A DNA stretch of 58,543 nt, taken from CAWEHU01 sp963808965. GTDB taxonomy: Bacteria; Pseudomonadota; Alphaproteobacteria; Acetobacterales; Acetobacteraceae. Shown piece after piece: positions 10,237 through 18,811 of this stretch (positions are counted from its first letter, which is position 1; each line of letters opens with the position of its first letter). Made by a program: the position numbers and the translations under genes. The stretch covers positions 1-58,543 of the forward strand of contig CAWEHU010000021.1 in assembly GCA_963808965.1 (NCBI GenBank), in the 5' to 3' direction. The notes beneath the pieces were generated by a model. It did not search any database. It saw only the letters and a program-made list of their open reading frames with translations, and was not told where the DNA came from.

Positions 10237-11277
10237 GTGGAACAAATTATTCGAATAGGCCTGGATACGTCAAAACATGTGTTTCAGCTGCATGGTGTGA
10301 ATGCCGCCGAGGAGCTAATCCTTCGCAAGAAGCTCCGCCGCAAGGAGATGGTCGAGTTCTTCGAGACGTTGCCGCCGACAGTTATCGCAATCGAAGCATG
10401 CGGCGGGTCACATCACTTGGCCAGATTACTGGGAACATTTGGGCATGAGGTGAAGCTTATTCCGCCGCAATACGTCAAGCCCTACGTAAAGCGCGGGAAG
10501 AACGATGCTGCTGATGCCGAGGCGCTGTGCGAGGCGATGAGCCGGCCGACAATGCGCTTTGTGCCGGTCAAGAGCGCCGAGCAGCAGGCGGCCCTCATGC
10601 TCGTCGGCATGCGGGACCGGTTGATCCGCAATCGGACGCAGCTCGCCAACGGGATCCGTGGCTATGCGGCCGAGTTCGGGCTGGTTGCCGCAAAGGGCAT
10701 GTGTAGGATTGAGCCTCTGCTCGAGCGCATCGCAACGGATGAGCGGCTGCCCGCTCTGGCACGCGAGCTGTTCGGAATTCAGGCAAATGAATTTGCACAA
10801 CTCCAGATCGAGCCGGAGGACATTGAGGCCAAGCTGATGGCCTGGCATTGCGCCGATGAATGCAGTCGGCGCCTGGCCCGGATCCCAGCCGTGGGGCCGA
10901 TCGGCGCCTCGCTGCTGATGATGAAGACGCCGGCGCCCCACCTATTCCGATCCGGGCGTCACTTTGCCGCCTGGCTTGGCCTGACGCCCAAGGACCATTC
11001 TACGGCAGGAAAGGTCAGGCTCGGCGTCATCACGCGGGCCGGCGACGAGGCGTTGCGAAGCACGCTGATAGTGGGTGCGACCGCTCTCCTTCGACGTGTC
11101 CGGGAGGGGAGCACTAAGAATTCGTCGCAGTGGCTTCTCGATCTGCTCAAGCGCAAACCGCCGAAGCTCGTTGCCGTGGCGCTGGCCAAGATAGCCCGCG
11201 TAGCCTGGAAGCTCATGGTAAGCGGCGAATCCTACCGAACAAACGCCGCATCGCCCGCTCGGGCCCATGCAGTGTGA
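10237..11277 (+). CDS. IS110-family (IS1111-like) transposase
   Basis: This intact 346-residue DEDD transposase starts at GTG 10237 with GAAGGAG upstream. The N-terminal RuvC-like half has IRIGLDTSKHVFQLHG, VIAIEACGGSHHLARLL and KRGKNDAADAEALCEA, giving the D-E-D-D pattern. The C-terminal half has the transposase_20 region (ARIPAVGPIGASLLMM, FAAWLGLTPKDHSTAGK, ITRAGDEALRSTLIVGATAL), which carries the catalytic serine in this family. The spacing and sequence fit the IS1111 subgroup, whose members lack ordinary terminal inverted repeats. Unlike neighbouring genes it contains no indel. It lies within an IS256 remnant. Confidence 0.93.
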   Translation: MEQIIRIGLDTSKHVFQLHGVNAAEELILRKKLRRKEMVEFFETLPPTVIAIEACGGSHHLARLLGTFGHEVKLIPPQYVKPYVKRGKNDAADAEALCEAMSRPTMRFVPVKSAEQQAALMLVGMRDRLIRNRTQLANGIRGYAAEFGLVAAKGMCRIEPLLERIATDERLPALARELFGIQANEFAQLQIEPEDIEAKLMAWHCADECSRRLARIPAVGPIGASLLMMKTPAPHLFRSGRHFAAWLGLTPKDHSTAGKVRLGVITRAGDEALRSTLIVGATALLRRVREGSTKNSSQWLLDLLKRKPPKLVAVALAKIARVAWKLMVSGESYRTNAASPARAHAV

Positions 11278-11590
11278 GAGATCAGCCTGACACGGTGAGC
11301 AGATAATCAAAGCTACCGTGCTGAGCTGATGCCGGACCTTGCAAGCAAATGAGCAGATGATGATCGGTCGATCCGAAACGCGAGAAACGCCGTAGCATGC
11401 TTTGGCCTTTTGTAGGTCGACCGAGTGTTTGGAACTCGCGTTGCGGAAACCATCTTGGCCCGCGGTCATGTGTGACCGCACAGATTGAGGCCGGACATAT
11501 GATCGCAAGCCAAACCGTCCTCCGACCGCAATCGAAACTTCGATAGCCACTGGGACGCGCAGACAATGGCCATTGGGCGTAGCTGACGTT
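11278..11590 (+). other. 3' noncoding region of the IS110/IS1111 element
   Basis: No convincing gene lies in these 313 bases. In IS1111-group elements the long noncoding segment follows the transposase gene and encodes the bridge (seek) RNA that chooses target and donor DNA. The position and size fit, and short complementary stretches occur (for example GGTCATGTGTGACC at 11464-11477). The RNA itself and the right end of the element were not established. Confidence 0.4.
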
Positions 11591-11980
11591 TCAGCCCGCA
11601 GCCGGCCTTGTGGGACCGGAATAGATCAGCCCGCCAAGCACCGCCGCGACCAGCAGCAACGCCGGTACGTCGCCGAGCATATGCCCCGCATGCGCACCGG
11701 GGCCGTAGGATTGGACCGCCATGATTAGCGCGTGCACAACACTCGACCAGATCGTGAAGTCGATCAGCGACCGATGTGCTGCGGGGTCGCGCGACGCACG
11801 GATCAGGAATATCCCGAGCGTTGCGTAGATGCCCACGATCATCAAAAAATAGTGCGAGGCGGCAGGCGGGCCGTCATGCCAAGCCCAGCCCGACGGCCAG
11901 ACGATCGCAAGCGGGTAGACTAGGCAGAACACGACACCGAATGCAAACAGCGCGGTCTGCAACAGTTTCAGGCGGGACAT
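11591..11980 (-). CDS. DUF6632-type small membrane protein
   Basis: The protein has 129 residues; the ATG at 11980 follows AAGGAAGGAA. Four hydrophobic segments are visible: LLQTALFAFGVVFCLVYPLA, the YFLMIVGIYATLGIFLI block, IDFTIWSSVVHALIMAVQSY, and LLLVAAVLGGLIYSG. Conserved small polar motifs (RDPAAHRSLIDF and the GAHAGHM loop) match the DUF6632 family of alphaproteobacterial inner-membrane proteins. Function is unknown. It stands alone between the IS110 and ISKra4 remnants; about 170 bp of non-IS sequence upstream may hold its promoter. Confidence 0.75.
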   Translation of the reverse strand: MSRLKLLQTALFAFGVVFCLVYPLAIVWPSGWAWHDGPPAASHYFLMIVGIYATLGIFLIRASRDPAAHRSLIDFTIWSSVVHALIMAVQSYGPGAHAGHMLGDVPALLLVAAVLGGLIYSGPTRPAAG

Positions 11981-12159
11981 GGACGTTCCTTCCTTCGGTG
12001 AGCGAACGCGCCCTGTCGTTGTGAGGGTACGTAAGTCCAGCCTACTATGTAACGTATCGTGCTCCGATCGCCGCTTCGGTGTATATGCTTCCCAGAACCG
12101 GACAGTCTGAAATCGGCCAAGACCGGACCTCGGACCCACAGCACCGTAGGTCTGATAAG

Positions 12160-12687
12160 AACCGGCAAAAGATGCGCCAGCACGCCAGCGGCGACGCGAT
12201 AGGGCATAAAGGCGGAAAGATGCGCTCGCAGCTGGTCCAGCTCCGGTGTCGACCGACAATGCGAGGGCCAGCTGACACCCTTCTCGGTGCGGCCACAGCC
12301 AGTGCAGCGAAATCGCGGCAGCCGCACGGTCACCCCGCCGAACAGCGTCGCGATCTGATGCAGCCGCCAATCCTTGACCTGGCATCTCCCGCCGCAGCAC
12401 GAGCAATCCGGCCGTAGAACCGCATGCTGGTGGGCTTGCGCCGCGACCACCGCTTGCTGAACACGCGCCAGAAGCTGCTTTGCCCCGGACAACGTCAGCC
12501 CCAAATTCGCGATATCGCTAAGTTCGTTGGGTTGGCTGATCTCCAGCAAATCGACGCTCCGTGCCCGGCTGTCGGTCCCCGTCTCGACCGCCAGCAACAT
12601 CCACCCCAAGCCCGATCCCCCAGCCGGCGACGACCCGGCCGGTCATATGGCTTCCGTCCTAATCCCCCCCACTCTCTGGACGCTCCC
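12160..12687 (-). pseudogene. ISKra4-family element remnant (5' third of transposase and one end)
   Basis: The first about 150 codons are nearly the same as the intact ISKra4 transposase at 41.9-43.2 kb: VETGTDSRARSV, SDIANLGLTLSGAKQLLARV, the CxxC zinc-binding segment CSCCGGRCQVKDW, FRCTGCGRTEKGVSWPSHCR. Identity ends after HLLPV at about 12160. The outer end near 12687 still resembles the terminal repeat of the intact copy (GGGAGCGTCCA on the minus strand). The catalytic part is lost, so it cannot move on its own. Confidence 0.85.
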
Positions 12688-12720
12688 AACCCTATAAAAA
12701 ATCTTCCTGTAGCTGGTCGC

Positions 12721-12940
12721 CTAGGTGTTCAGTCCCGGCATTTGATGGAGCGGATTGAGGTGAATCGTTCTGGCTGCGAGGTCCAGGCCTTACAGACGAA
12801 TTCGTATGGCGTGAGACCTTTGAGGGTCTTGAGGCGCCGGCCGAAGTTGTAGGCCTTGACGAAGTCGTCGAGATGCTGGGCGAGCTGCTGATGGCTGTCA
12901 TAATGAAAGCGCTGGACGGTCGCTTCTTTGATGGTCCCGG
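12721..12940 (-). pseudogene. IS481/IS3-type transposase C-terminal remnant
   Basis: The last about 72 codons of an rve-type transposase are present: RFHYDSHQQLAQHLDDFVKA, YNFGRRLKTLKGLTPYEFV, CKAWTSQPERF, and, after a one-base shift, LNPLHQMPGLNT and a stop at 12721. These blocks are the usual C-terminus of IS481-family transposases. Upstream it joins the ligD fragment at about 12940, so one recombination or insertion event truncated both. It abuts the ISKra4 remnant end on its other side. Confidence 0.8.
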
Positions 12941-13982
12941 GCGGGATCGAGCTTCGGGTTCACCTCGTCCCAGGCGAGCGGCGTGGCCACCATTGCGCCG
13001 GTACGGGCGCGCGGGCAGAACGAGCCGATCGCCTTGTTGCCGATCGCGTTGCGCAGCCAGTCGATGAGGATGCGGCCGTGCCGGTCGGCGATCTTCACAT
13101 GCGCGACGTAGCGCTCCGGCGCCTCGGCAACCAGCAGCTCGGCGAATGCGCGGCAGAAATTCTTCACCCGTTCCCAGTCCCAGTCCGGCGACGGCGTGAG
13201 CGGCACCACGACATGCAGCCCCTTGCCGCCCGTGGTCCGACAGAAAGATGTGAGCCCGAGCTGGCCGAGCCGGTCGCGCACCGCGTGCGCGCTCCGCACC
13301 ACCTCGGCCCAATCGACGCCCTCGCCGGGATCGAGGTCGAACACCACCCAGTCGGGATGCAGCGGATCGGCTTCGCGGGCGCCCCAGGCGTGCAACTCGA
13401 TCGCCGACATCTGCGCCATGGCGATCAGCCCATCCGTATCGTCGAGCGCCACGTAGGGCGAGCCCGCGGCCGAGCCGTCGCGCACAGACGGCGGGAACAG
13501 GCCATCGGTGCGCTTTTGGAAGAAGCGTTCGCGGCCGATCCCCTCCGGGCAGCGCACGATGCCGAGCGGTCGGTGCGCGAGGCCGGGCAGCGCCGCCGCC
13601 GCCACGGATTGCCAGTATTCGGCGAGCTCCAGCTTGGTGATGCCGGGCCAGAGCTGCCGGTCGGCGTGGCTCAGCGTCACACCGCCGAGCGTCTTGACGC
13701 CGCGCTTCGGCGCCCGCGCCACCACGATGCCGCTACGGGCAGGCGCTGAATCACTCGGGAGCACGGAGGACGGCGGCGGCGGAACGCCTTTCCGGCGCGG
13801 CGCCTTGCTGACCGCGGTCTGGACGGCGCGCCCCGGCCGAAGTGCGGTGCGTTTGGCTTCCGGGTCCGGGATATCCCGCACCACCTCTGCCGCGGGCTTG
13901 TCCTCACGCAGGCCGAGATACACCGGATGCCGCAGCCGGCCCCTCGCCGGACCAGGTGCCGTATTGCACCTCGGCGATCGGT
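12941..13982 (-). pseudogene. ligD: DNA ligase D fragment: polymerase/primase domain
   Basis: LigD is the bacterial non-homologous end-joining enzyme, acting with Ku. What remains is the end of the ligase OB-fold (AEVQYGTWSGEG, RHPVYLGLREDKPA), a proline-rich linker, and the C-terminal AEP-type polymerase domain: VTLSHADRQLWPGITKLELA, metal-binding DWVVFDLDPGEGVDW, SFCRTTGGKGLHVVVPL, VKIADRHGRILIDWLRN. A frameshift lies near 13940. The nuclease and ligase catalytic domains are absent upstream of about 13982. At 12941 the frame runs into transposase sequence after NPKLDPA, so the very C-terminus is also lost. No ku gene is seen. Confidence 0.88.
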
Positions 13983-14111
13983 TGTGAATAAAGAATGGCT
14001 TCCCCCCATGAGGTAGCGCCTAATAGAACCATCATCGACTGAGGGTCTTCCCAGGGCGTCGATGACTGAGAGGTGCGTGCACTCCCGCCTGTAAAAAAGC
14101 GGAGGGCACGC

Positions 14112-14306
14112 GTGACGCATTACCGCATTTACCTTCTCGACGAGGCCGACCACTTCCTGGCTGCCGAGAATGTCGTCTACGAAACCGATCAAGAGGCATT
14201 TGTATGCGCCGCCGGTCTGATCGGTAATCATTCAGGCGCAGAGATTTGGGATTATATTCGGCTCGTTGGTAGGCTTACGCCGCCGCCGAAAGTGCACGCG
14301 AACTGA
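14112..14306 (+). CDS. small conserved hypothetical protein
   Basis: The 64-residue protein begins at GTG 14112 with GGAGGG 6 bases upstream. Its sequence (THYRIYLLDEADHFLAAENV, then ETDQEAFVCAAGLIGNHSG and IRLVGRL) resembles a family of short alphaproteobacterial proteins of unknown function with alternating strand and helix segments. There is no signal peptide or membrane segment. It stands alone between the ligD fragment and an empty stretch. Confidence 0.6.
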   Translation: MTHYRIYLLDEADHFLAAENVVYETDQEAFVCAAGLIGNHSGAEIWDYIRLVGRLTPPPKVHAN

Positions 14307-14783
14307 AGCGACTTCGTGCCGAGAACGAGCACGTGCGCCGCGTCGCAACGTCCACAAGCTTTTGGATAACCGAATTGACCCGTTCCCCGGCAGAGGATGC
14401 GGCCCACCTCCTTTCCATTCAGAAGTTGTGGAAGCGGCGGACCTGACGCAGCAGCAGTCCGAGCCCAAGAAGCCTTCTTCGACGGTGCCGTAGCGGAAGT
14501 GGTGGAAATAGGGGTGCGTAATCTCCGAGTAGGTCAACGACTCGCAACCGACGTTGGCGCGCGGGCGGAGATCACGCCAAACGACCGACGCGGCGCCGCT
14601 ACCCGGCACCGAACCGCGGCAACCCAACGCAGGCCCGAGCGGTGACATCATTGGGATGCCGGGAGGACCAAGAAGTGCAGTGCGAATAGTTACAAATGAT
14701 CAGCGCCCAGACGACAAAGCCGGCCCCCAAAGGCAGTTTGCTAACATCGGCTACTTGGCCCGGCAGCAACCGACAAGTAGCCG
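14307..14783. other. intergenic stretch without a supported gene
   Basis: No recognisable gene. A short plus-strand piece near 14290-14340 encodes a heptad-like string (ELKRLRAENEHVRR), which could be the tail of a lost coiled-coil or transposase ORF, but nothing around it supports a full gene. Open frames on either strand are shadows of high GC content. Confidence 0.4.
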
Positions 14784-15071
14784 TTAATCTTCCAGATCTC
14801 CGGTCCAGAGGGTCACGGGTCCTCCGATGCTATCGGACCGTGCGTGGTACTTGGCGAGAGCGATCCGCTCGATGCGTAGCCGGACTTTGCTGAAGCAGGC
14901 CAACAATTCCAGCGGCTTCCCATATCTACGATCGCTTGCATCCTGGAGCGCCTCGCGGGATATGGCGCATTCCACGCGCTCGCCGTCCTCGGTCTCAATC
15001 TCGAACAGCACCCGATTGCGATCCCAGCGCGGCGACTTCGCAGGGGGAACGGCGTCGTCAGAGATTCTCAT
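14784..15071 (-). CDS. DUF1488-family protein (downstream copy)
   Basis: A 95-residue protein of the DUF1488 family, which has no assigned activity. Visible landmarks are RWDRNRVLFEIETEDGERVE, CAISREALQDAS and the C-terminal RLRIERIALAKYHA. Its ATG overlaps the stop of the upstream paralogue by 4 bp (15068-15071), so the pair is translated as one unit. It differs clearly from its partner outside the core motifs, so this is an old duplication rather than a recent one. Confidence 0.8.
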   Translation of the reverse strand: MRISDDAVPPAKSPRWDRNRVLFEIETEDGERVECAISREALQDASDRRYGKPLELLACFSKVRLRIERIALAKYHARSDSIGGPVTLWTGDLED

Positions 15072-15355
15072 TGCGTCCCGTTCAGCTCATCGACGGAGAT
15101 GGCGGTTAGGCCGGTTGAGTCGCCCGGTGTCGACCTGATCTTCGCCCACGCAAGCTGCTCAATGCGCGGCCGCACCCGCTCGAACGCCTCCAGCAGCTGC
15201 CATGGCCTTGCAGTATAGCCGTTTCCCAGGCTCTCCAGTGCTTCGCGTGAGATCGAGCAAGGGAGGCGACGCTCGCCGTCGTCCACCTCGAACAGGACGC
15301 GGTCGGCATCCCAGCGAGGGGCAACCTGCGGTAATTGCACAGGAGTAGCTTGCAT
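15068..15355 (-). CDS. DUF1488-family protein (upstream copy)
   Basis: A 95-residue paralogue of the following gene. The matching pattern is PRWDADRVLFEVDDGERRLP, CSISREALESLG and RPRIEQLAWAKI. The start is well fixed: AAGGAG lies about 10 bases before the ATG at 15355. It is the first gene of a two-gene unit; its stop overlaps the start of the second DUF1488 gene. DUF1488 proteins are short cytosolic proteins often found near stress or DNA-related genes, but no function is known. Confidence 0.82.
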   Translation of the reverse strand: MQATPVQLPQVAPRWDADRVLFEVDDGERRLPCSISREALESLGNGYTARPWQLLEAFERVRPRIEQLAWAKIRSTPGDSTGLTAISVDELNGTQ

Positions 15356-16478
15356 GGAAAGTCGCTCCTTCTCAAATCTGCCGCTTACTTGCAGGAACGC
15401 GCGAAAGCGATGCGATTTTCAAATTGGGCTATGGACCGGCATGTGCAAGTATTCAGATATATTTTTGATTACGCAACGCACGCCGTTCCGGCTCAAGGAC
15501 CATTTCCTCTTGCAGGCAAACAATGGGGCTGGGCGTAACGGCAGGTCCCTCACCGTCGTCTCCGCGCCGGCCCGCCTCGGCGAGGACCGATGGACCGAAG
15601 CCGGCGCCTGGCGAGCTTGCCTAAAGTAGCTGCGATCGCCGATCTCGCCGGACGATTGTAGACATGCCGAGCAACTGGTGGCCTCTGTCGGAGATCGAAG
15701 TGATTGCCGCGCGTCTGACAAGGATGTTTGCCGGACGGCGCGCATGGCAAGGCGGCGTTGCCGGGACCAAAGCTGGACCGATCGGTGATAGCGCTGATCC
15801 TGCTCGCGGCGGGTGTCGCGCTTGCCTTCAATATACCTCGTCGAAAGCTTCGTTCACCCAACCAGTACAGCCGATACGGCTCCGATGGCCACTCTCTCGT
15901 TATCTCGGCCCGAAGCTCCTGAATCCTGCGAGCGCGCTAACAAGTCTAGGGCAGGGGTCCTTCTCTGATTTTGCAGGCTGCTTTCGTCCCTGCCATTGGC
16001 CGTCGTCAACGTGCTTCTCTTGGCCGTTTGTCGGGCTTGACGGAGTATGGTCTGCCAAACCGCAGGCGCCGACACGAACCGACACGGTGCCGGCGGGGCA
16101 GATACCTGGGCCCGCACCACTTTGACCCGGCATCAGCGCCGGGACGTGTCGGTGGCGTTGAGCTGCAGTCGCCAGTTCCGCACCTCCGCTGGAGCCATCC
16201 TGCCTGCGCGGCTACCACCGGCGCGAACAGTAGGACGGCAATCCCGAAACGCGTGACTGATGAATTGCTGAAATCAACACTGCTCGTGTCGTGTGCTTGT
16301 AAATCAGCCCGTCACGCCGATCTAATAGGGACGGACGATGTCTCCAGAACAATGAATATAACATTGAGACGTCACCGCCCAAAGTGCGCGCCTGGCGGGA
16401 GAGGCATCTCGCTGAGAATACGGCAGGGTTGGCACTTACGGGTCACACCTGGTGAGCCCACAGGCATCATCTGAGCTT
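15356..16478. other. long intergenic stretch, no gene recognised
   Basis: These 1.1 kb contain open frames of up to 153 codons on both strands, but none has a recognisable motif, ribosome site or codon pattern. A short hydrophobic string (KLDRSVIALILLAAGVALAF) is encoded near 15770-15830 and could be a residue of a small membrane protein, although the frame continues without support. The stretch ends at a strong terminator hairpin at 16481. Confidence 0.45.
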
Positions 16479-16480
16479 GA

Positions 16481-16512
16481 GCGGCGCGCGGGCGTAGCGC
16501 GCGCCGCCTTTT
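16481..16512 (+). terminator. rho-independent terminator hairpin
   Basis: A perfect 10-bp stem, GCGGCGCGCG (16481-16490) and CGCGCGCCGC (16498-16507), with a 7-base loop is followed by CTTTT. It lies 100 bp before the hsp20 start. No gene ends directly upstream on the plus strand, so it may insulate hsp20 from read-through or be a leftover of a deleted gene. Confidence 0.75.
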
Positions 16513-16614
16513 ACTCCGGAACCTGCGCGCGGAGCGCCTGAACGGAAGCTCCGGGACCGGCCCATTCGGGCGGACGGCCCCAATCATCGACCTTGCTTTC
16601 GCAGGAGGTTTGTC
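16513..16614 (+). promoter_or_regulatory. ROSE-like RNA thermometer in the hsp20 leader
   Basis: The last hairpin of the leader has the ROSE signature: ACCUUGCU (16590-16597) can pair with AGGAGGU (16603-16609), leaving one unpaired G opposite the Shine-Dalgarno strand, with a short UUCGC loop. This UUGCU/AGGAGG arrangement, six to ten bases before the ATG, is typical of ROSE elements that open on heating. A GCCC-ATTC-GGGC hairpin just upstream fits the multi-hairpin layout. Function is inferred from the motif and from the downstream gene. Confidence 0.65.
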
Positions 16615-17091
16615 ATGACGAGTTTGGACTTTGCCCCTTTGTTCCGTACCGCCATCGGCTTCGACCGCCTGGCCGGCCAGATGGATACGGCCGCGTTAAC
16701 CGTCGAGGCGGCGGCCTATCCGCCGTACAACATCGAGAAGACCAGTGAGCACTCTTACCGCCTGACCATGGCGGTGGCCGGCTTCAGCCGCGATGACCTG
16801 ACGCTGACGGTTCAGGACGCCACGCTGATCGTCGCCGGCCGGGTCAGCGGCCACGCCCCGAAGCCGGAGTTTCTCTACCACGGTATCGCCGGACGGGCTT
16901 TCGAACGCCGCTTCGTGCTGGCTGACCACATCGAGGTCGAGGGCGCCGGCCTACAGAACGGCCTTCTGCACGTTGGCCTGAACCGGGTGATGCCGGAGGC
17001 GCTGAAGCTGCGCAACATTGCCATCACCGCGGCCGTGTCCGCGCCCGAGGCGACTGCGAACGACGCCGGGGCGACCGCGCAGGTCGCCTAA
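16615..17091 (+). CDS. small heat-shock protein (Hsp20/IbpA type)
   Basis: A 158-residue ATP-independent chaperone that holds unfolding proteins. The alpha-crystallin domain spans about residues 40-130: YPPYNIEKTSEHSYRLTMAV, AGFSRDDLTLTVQDATLIV, FLYHGIAGRAFERRFVLADH, and the C-terminal strand NGLLHVGLNRVMPEALKLR. Length and features fit class A proteobacterial IbpA proteins, with an extended alanine-rich tail. The ATG is preceded by AGGAGG embedded in the ROSE-like hairpin, so translation is probably heat-induced. A small gene follows after 28 bp. Confidence 0.95.
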   Translation: MTSLDFAPLFRTAIGFDRLAGQMDTAALTVEAAAYPPYNIEKTSEHSYRLTMAVAGFSRDDLTLTVQDATLIVAGRVSGHAPKPEFLYHGIAGRAFERRFVLADHIEVEGAGLQNGLLHVGLNRVMPEALKLRNIAITAAVSAPEATANDAGATAQVA

Positions 17092-17118
17092 TGTCGAGCC
17101 GTTGCAGGAGTTTGACCG

Positions 17119-17367
17119 TTGATCAGGATCATGGACGAGCAGGAAAGCTATCTGCTGGTGACCGATGGCGCGGATTTCACCGTGGTCGAGCGCCGCGCGG
17201 GGAAGTGCTACGGACTGCGCCATCGCGCTTGCCACGGAGTGGCGATCGACGGCGCAGGAATGGCGGAACTCATTCATGAAAGCCGTTCGCATAGCGAGCG
17301 CGAGGCGCGTGACCTGCTTGCCGCGATGGCGACGCAATGGCGGGATCTGTTGGAACACGTTAGGTGA
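17119..17367 (+). CDS. small hypothetical protein co-transcribed with hsp20
   Basis: The 82-residue product (or 78 from ATG 17131) has no membrane segment. The TTG at 17119 has GCAGGAG at ideal distance, whereas the later ATG is 20 bases away, so TTG is favoured. The sequence contains ESYLLVTDGADFTVVERRAG and REARDLLAAMATQWRDLLEH. Proteins of this kind are found beside Hsp20 genes in related bacteria. The 28-bp gap indicates a two-gene operon, suggesting a heat-stress role, but no activity can be assigned. Confidence 0.65.
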   Translation: MIRIMDEQESYLLVTDGADFTVVERRAGKCYGLRHRACHGVAIDGAGMAELIHESRSHSEREARDLLAAMATQWRDLLEHVR

Positions 17368-17568
17368 GGCGCAGCGGTCAGCGCCAACTTGGGCAGGCCC
17401 GGCTTGGCCGGGGCGGAAAGTCAGGCGGGGATGATAGCGGCCGGCTCCGCGAGGGCGTTCGATGAGGGCCACGTCCCGTTCGCCTGCGACGGTCGGCCCT
17501 GTGCAGCAGCAATCTCCAATCCGCCACAGGAAACAGAGAGACCCCACACTCTGATAAGGAACTCCTCG

Positions 17569-17883
17569 ATGGATAAAGCCGCTTGCGATCCGAATGCAGA
17601 TAGTGGAGGCGACATCGGCCGCGCGGCCACTCGGTTCCAGCAGCGACTGCAGCGGGATGTGCAATCCTGGTTGGCGAATGGGAGCGGGTCATCAGAACGC
17701 CGAAGGGATGCCGCGCTCGACCTCGGGATCCAGCCGACGAAGGCAGCAATCGGCGTAGCGAAAAAGCTCGGCAAGCCGACGCCGCCGCCGGCTCCCACCA
17801 AGCTGATCGAAGGGAAGCGGCATCCGTTCTCGATGTCCTATGATGGCCTCACTACTGCCCGACCCAAAGCATTCCCAGGCTGA
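17569..17883 (+). CDS. hypothetical protein
   Basis: The 104-residue frame starts at ATG 17569 with ATAAGGAA upstream. The composition is polar, with ATRFQQRLQRDVQSWLANG followed by a proline-rich part (GKPTPPPAPTKLIEGK). No family is recognised and no membrane or signal segment is present. It lies between the hsp20 pair and a small membrane protein in the same orientation. The ribosome site and reasonable codon use are the only support. Confidence 0.4.
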   Translation: MDKAACDPNADSGGDIGRAATRFQQRLQRDVQSWLANGSGSSERRRDAALDLGIQPTKAAIGVAKKLGKPTPPPAPTKLIEGKRHPFSMSYDGLTTARPKAFPG

Positions 17884-18016
17884 CACTGATTACGCGAGCC
17901 CGGATGAAGTCACCCGCAAACGCCGCGGTAGTCGGCGGCAGCGAGTGTCCGCGTTTATCTGTCGAGAGGCCAGGGCGCTGCCGAGTGATCATGTGCTGCG
18001 AAAACAGGAGCTCATA

Positions 18017-18235
18017 ATGAAACCGTTTGCATGGCTAGGGCTGGCTATCGTAAGTGGTGGAACGGTCCTGATGTATTTTTCGGAGCGGGTTGCCGTTTTC
18101 TCGATGGATCGAATGGCCGGCGTGCAGCCCGGCTGGTTTGGCCATGTGCACTGGTCTCTACTCGTCGGGATGCTGCTAGCTCTCGTTGGCGGCCTCGTCG
18201 CCCAGTTTGCGCAAACCAAATTCCGCCACGCCTGA
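18017..18235 (+). CDS. small two-span membrane protein
   Basis: A 72-residue protein from ATG 18017, with AGGAG seven bases upstream. There are two hydrophobic helices, PFAWLGLAIVSGGTVLMYF and WSLLVGMLLALVGGLVAQFA, joined by an amphipathic loop. No family is recognised. It follows the preceding small ORF by 133 bp in the same direction. Confidence 0.55.
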   Translation: MKPFAWLGLAIVSGGTVLMYFSERVAVFSMDRMAGVQPGWFGHVHWSLLVGMLLALVGGLVAQFAQTKFRHA

Positions 18236-18811
18236 CGATCGCCAAAAGTTCCGGACAGACCGAGTTCCAGCCGCGACTCGATATGCGTATAACCTGCCAA
18301 CTGTGCGGGCGAGTAATGGTAGGGCCCTTCGCCGATACGAAATTGGCGGATGACAATCAAGGTGTCGAATACGCAAGCCGTTTTGGTGCCTCTATCACGG
18401 AGCCCTGCGGTCATAGCTTCCAAAAGGAGGCGAACTGCTGGACCACTCCGCCTCGCCCGGCGAAAGCGGGAACCGCGCCGAGCTGATCTGGTCATTCTCG
18501 TCCCGCCGCTGCTTGAACTTGGTCAGGATGTTTGCTCCCCGACCCAATCGTGCATCTTATCATGCGTAGGACCTCGTTCCCGTCATCTTGTCTCGGCCAT
18601 CCTCGCGAGCGAAGACAAGGCGGTGGTGTCTCGGATCGCGTCCGTGGGGAACAGACCGCCAGACGGTCCCGTTTCACGCCGAGCGCTGCGATTATTTCTG
18701 GATCAATGGCCGCGGACCCCTAGGAGAGAGCACCGAGCAGCCGCGAAGAGCAATCATCGCTCAATACGGAAATCATGGGAAGACGATGCTGGCCATGACG
18801 GGAGTTGCGGC
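18236..18811. other. intergenic stretch before the MFS gene
   Basis: The MFS reading frame stays open upstream to 18350, but this extension has no similarity to a transporter and no ribosome site. Nothing else is recognised. The MFS promoter should lie here. Confidence 0.4.

Noticed and set aside
15664..16125. 153-codon plus-strand frame in the long intergenic stretch
   Set aside because: No motif, ribosome site or plausible start; composition changes abruptly along the frame.
18350..18811. N-terminal extension of the MFS transporter frame
   Set aside because: No transporter similarity, no hydrophobic pattern and no ribosome site; GTG 18812 with GGGAG starts at the conserved helix 1.
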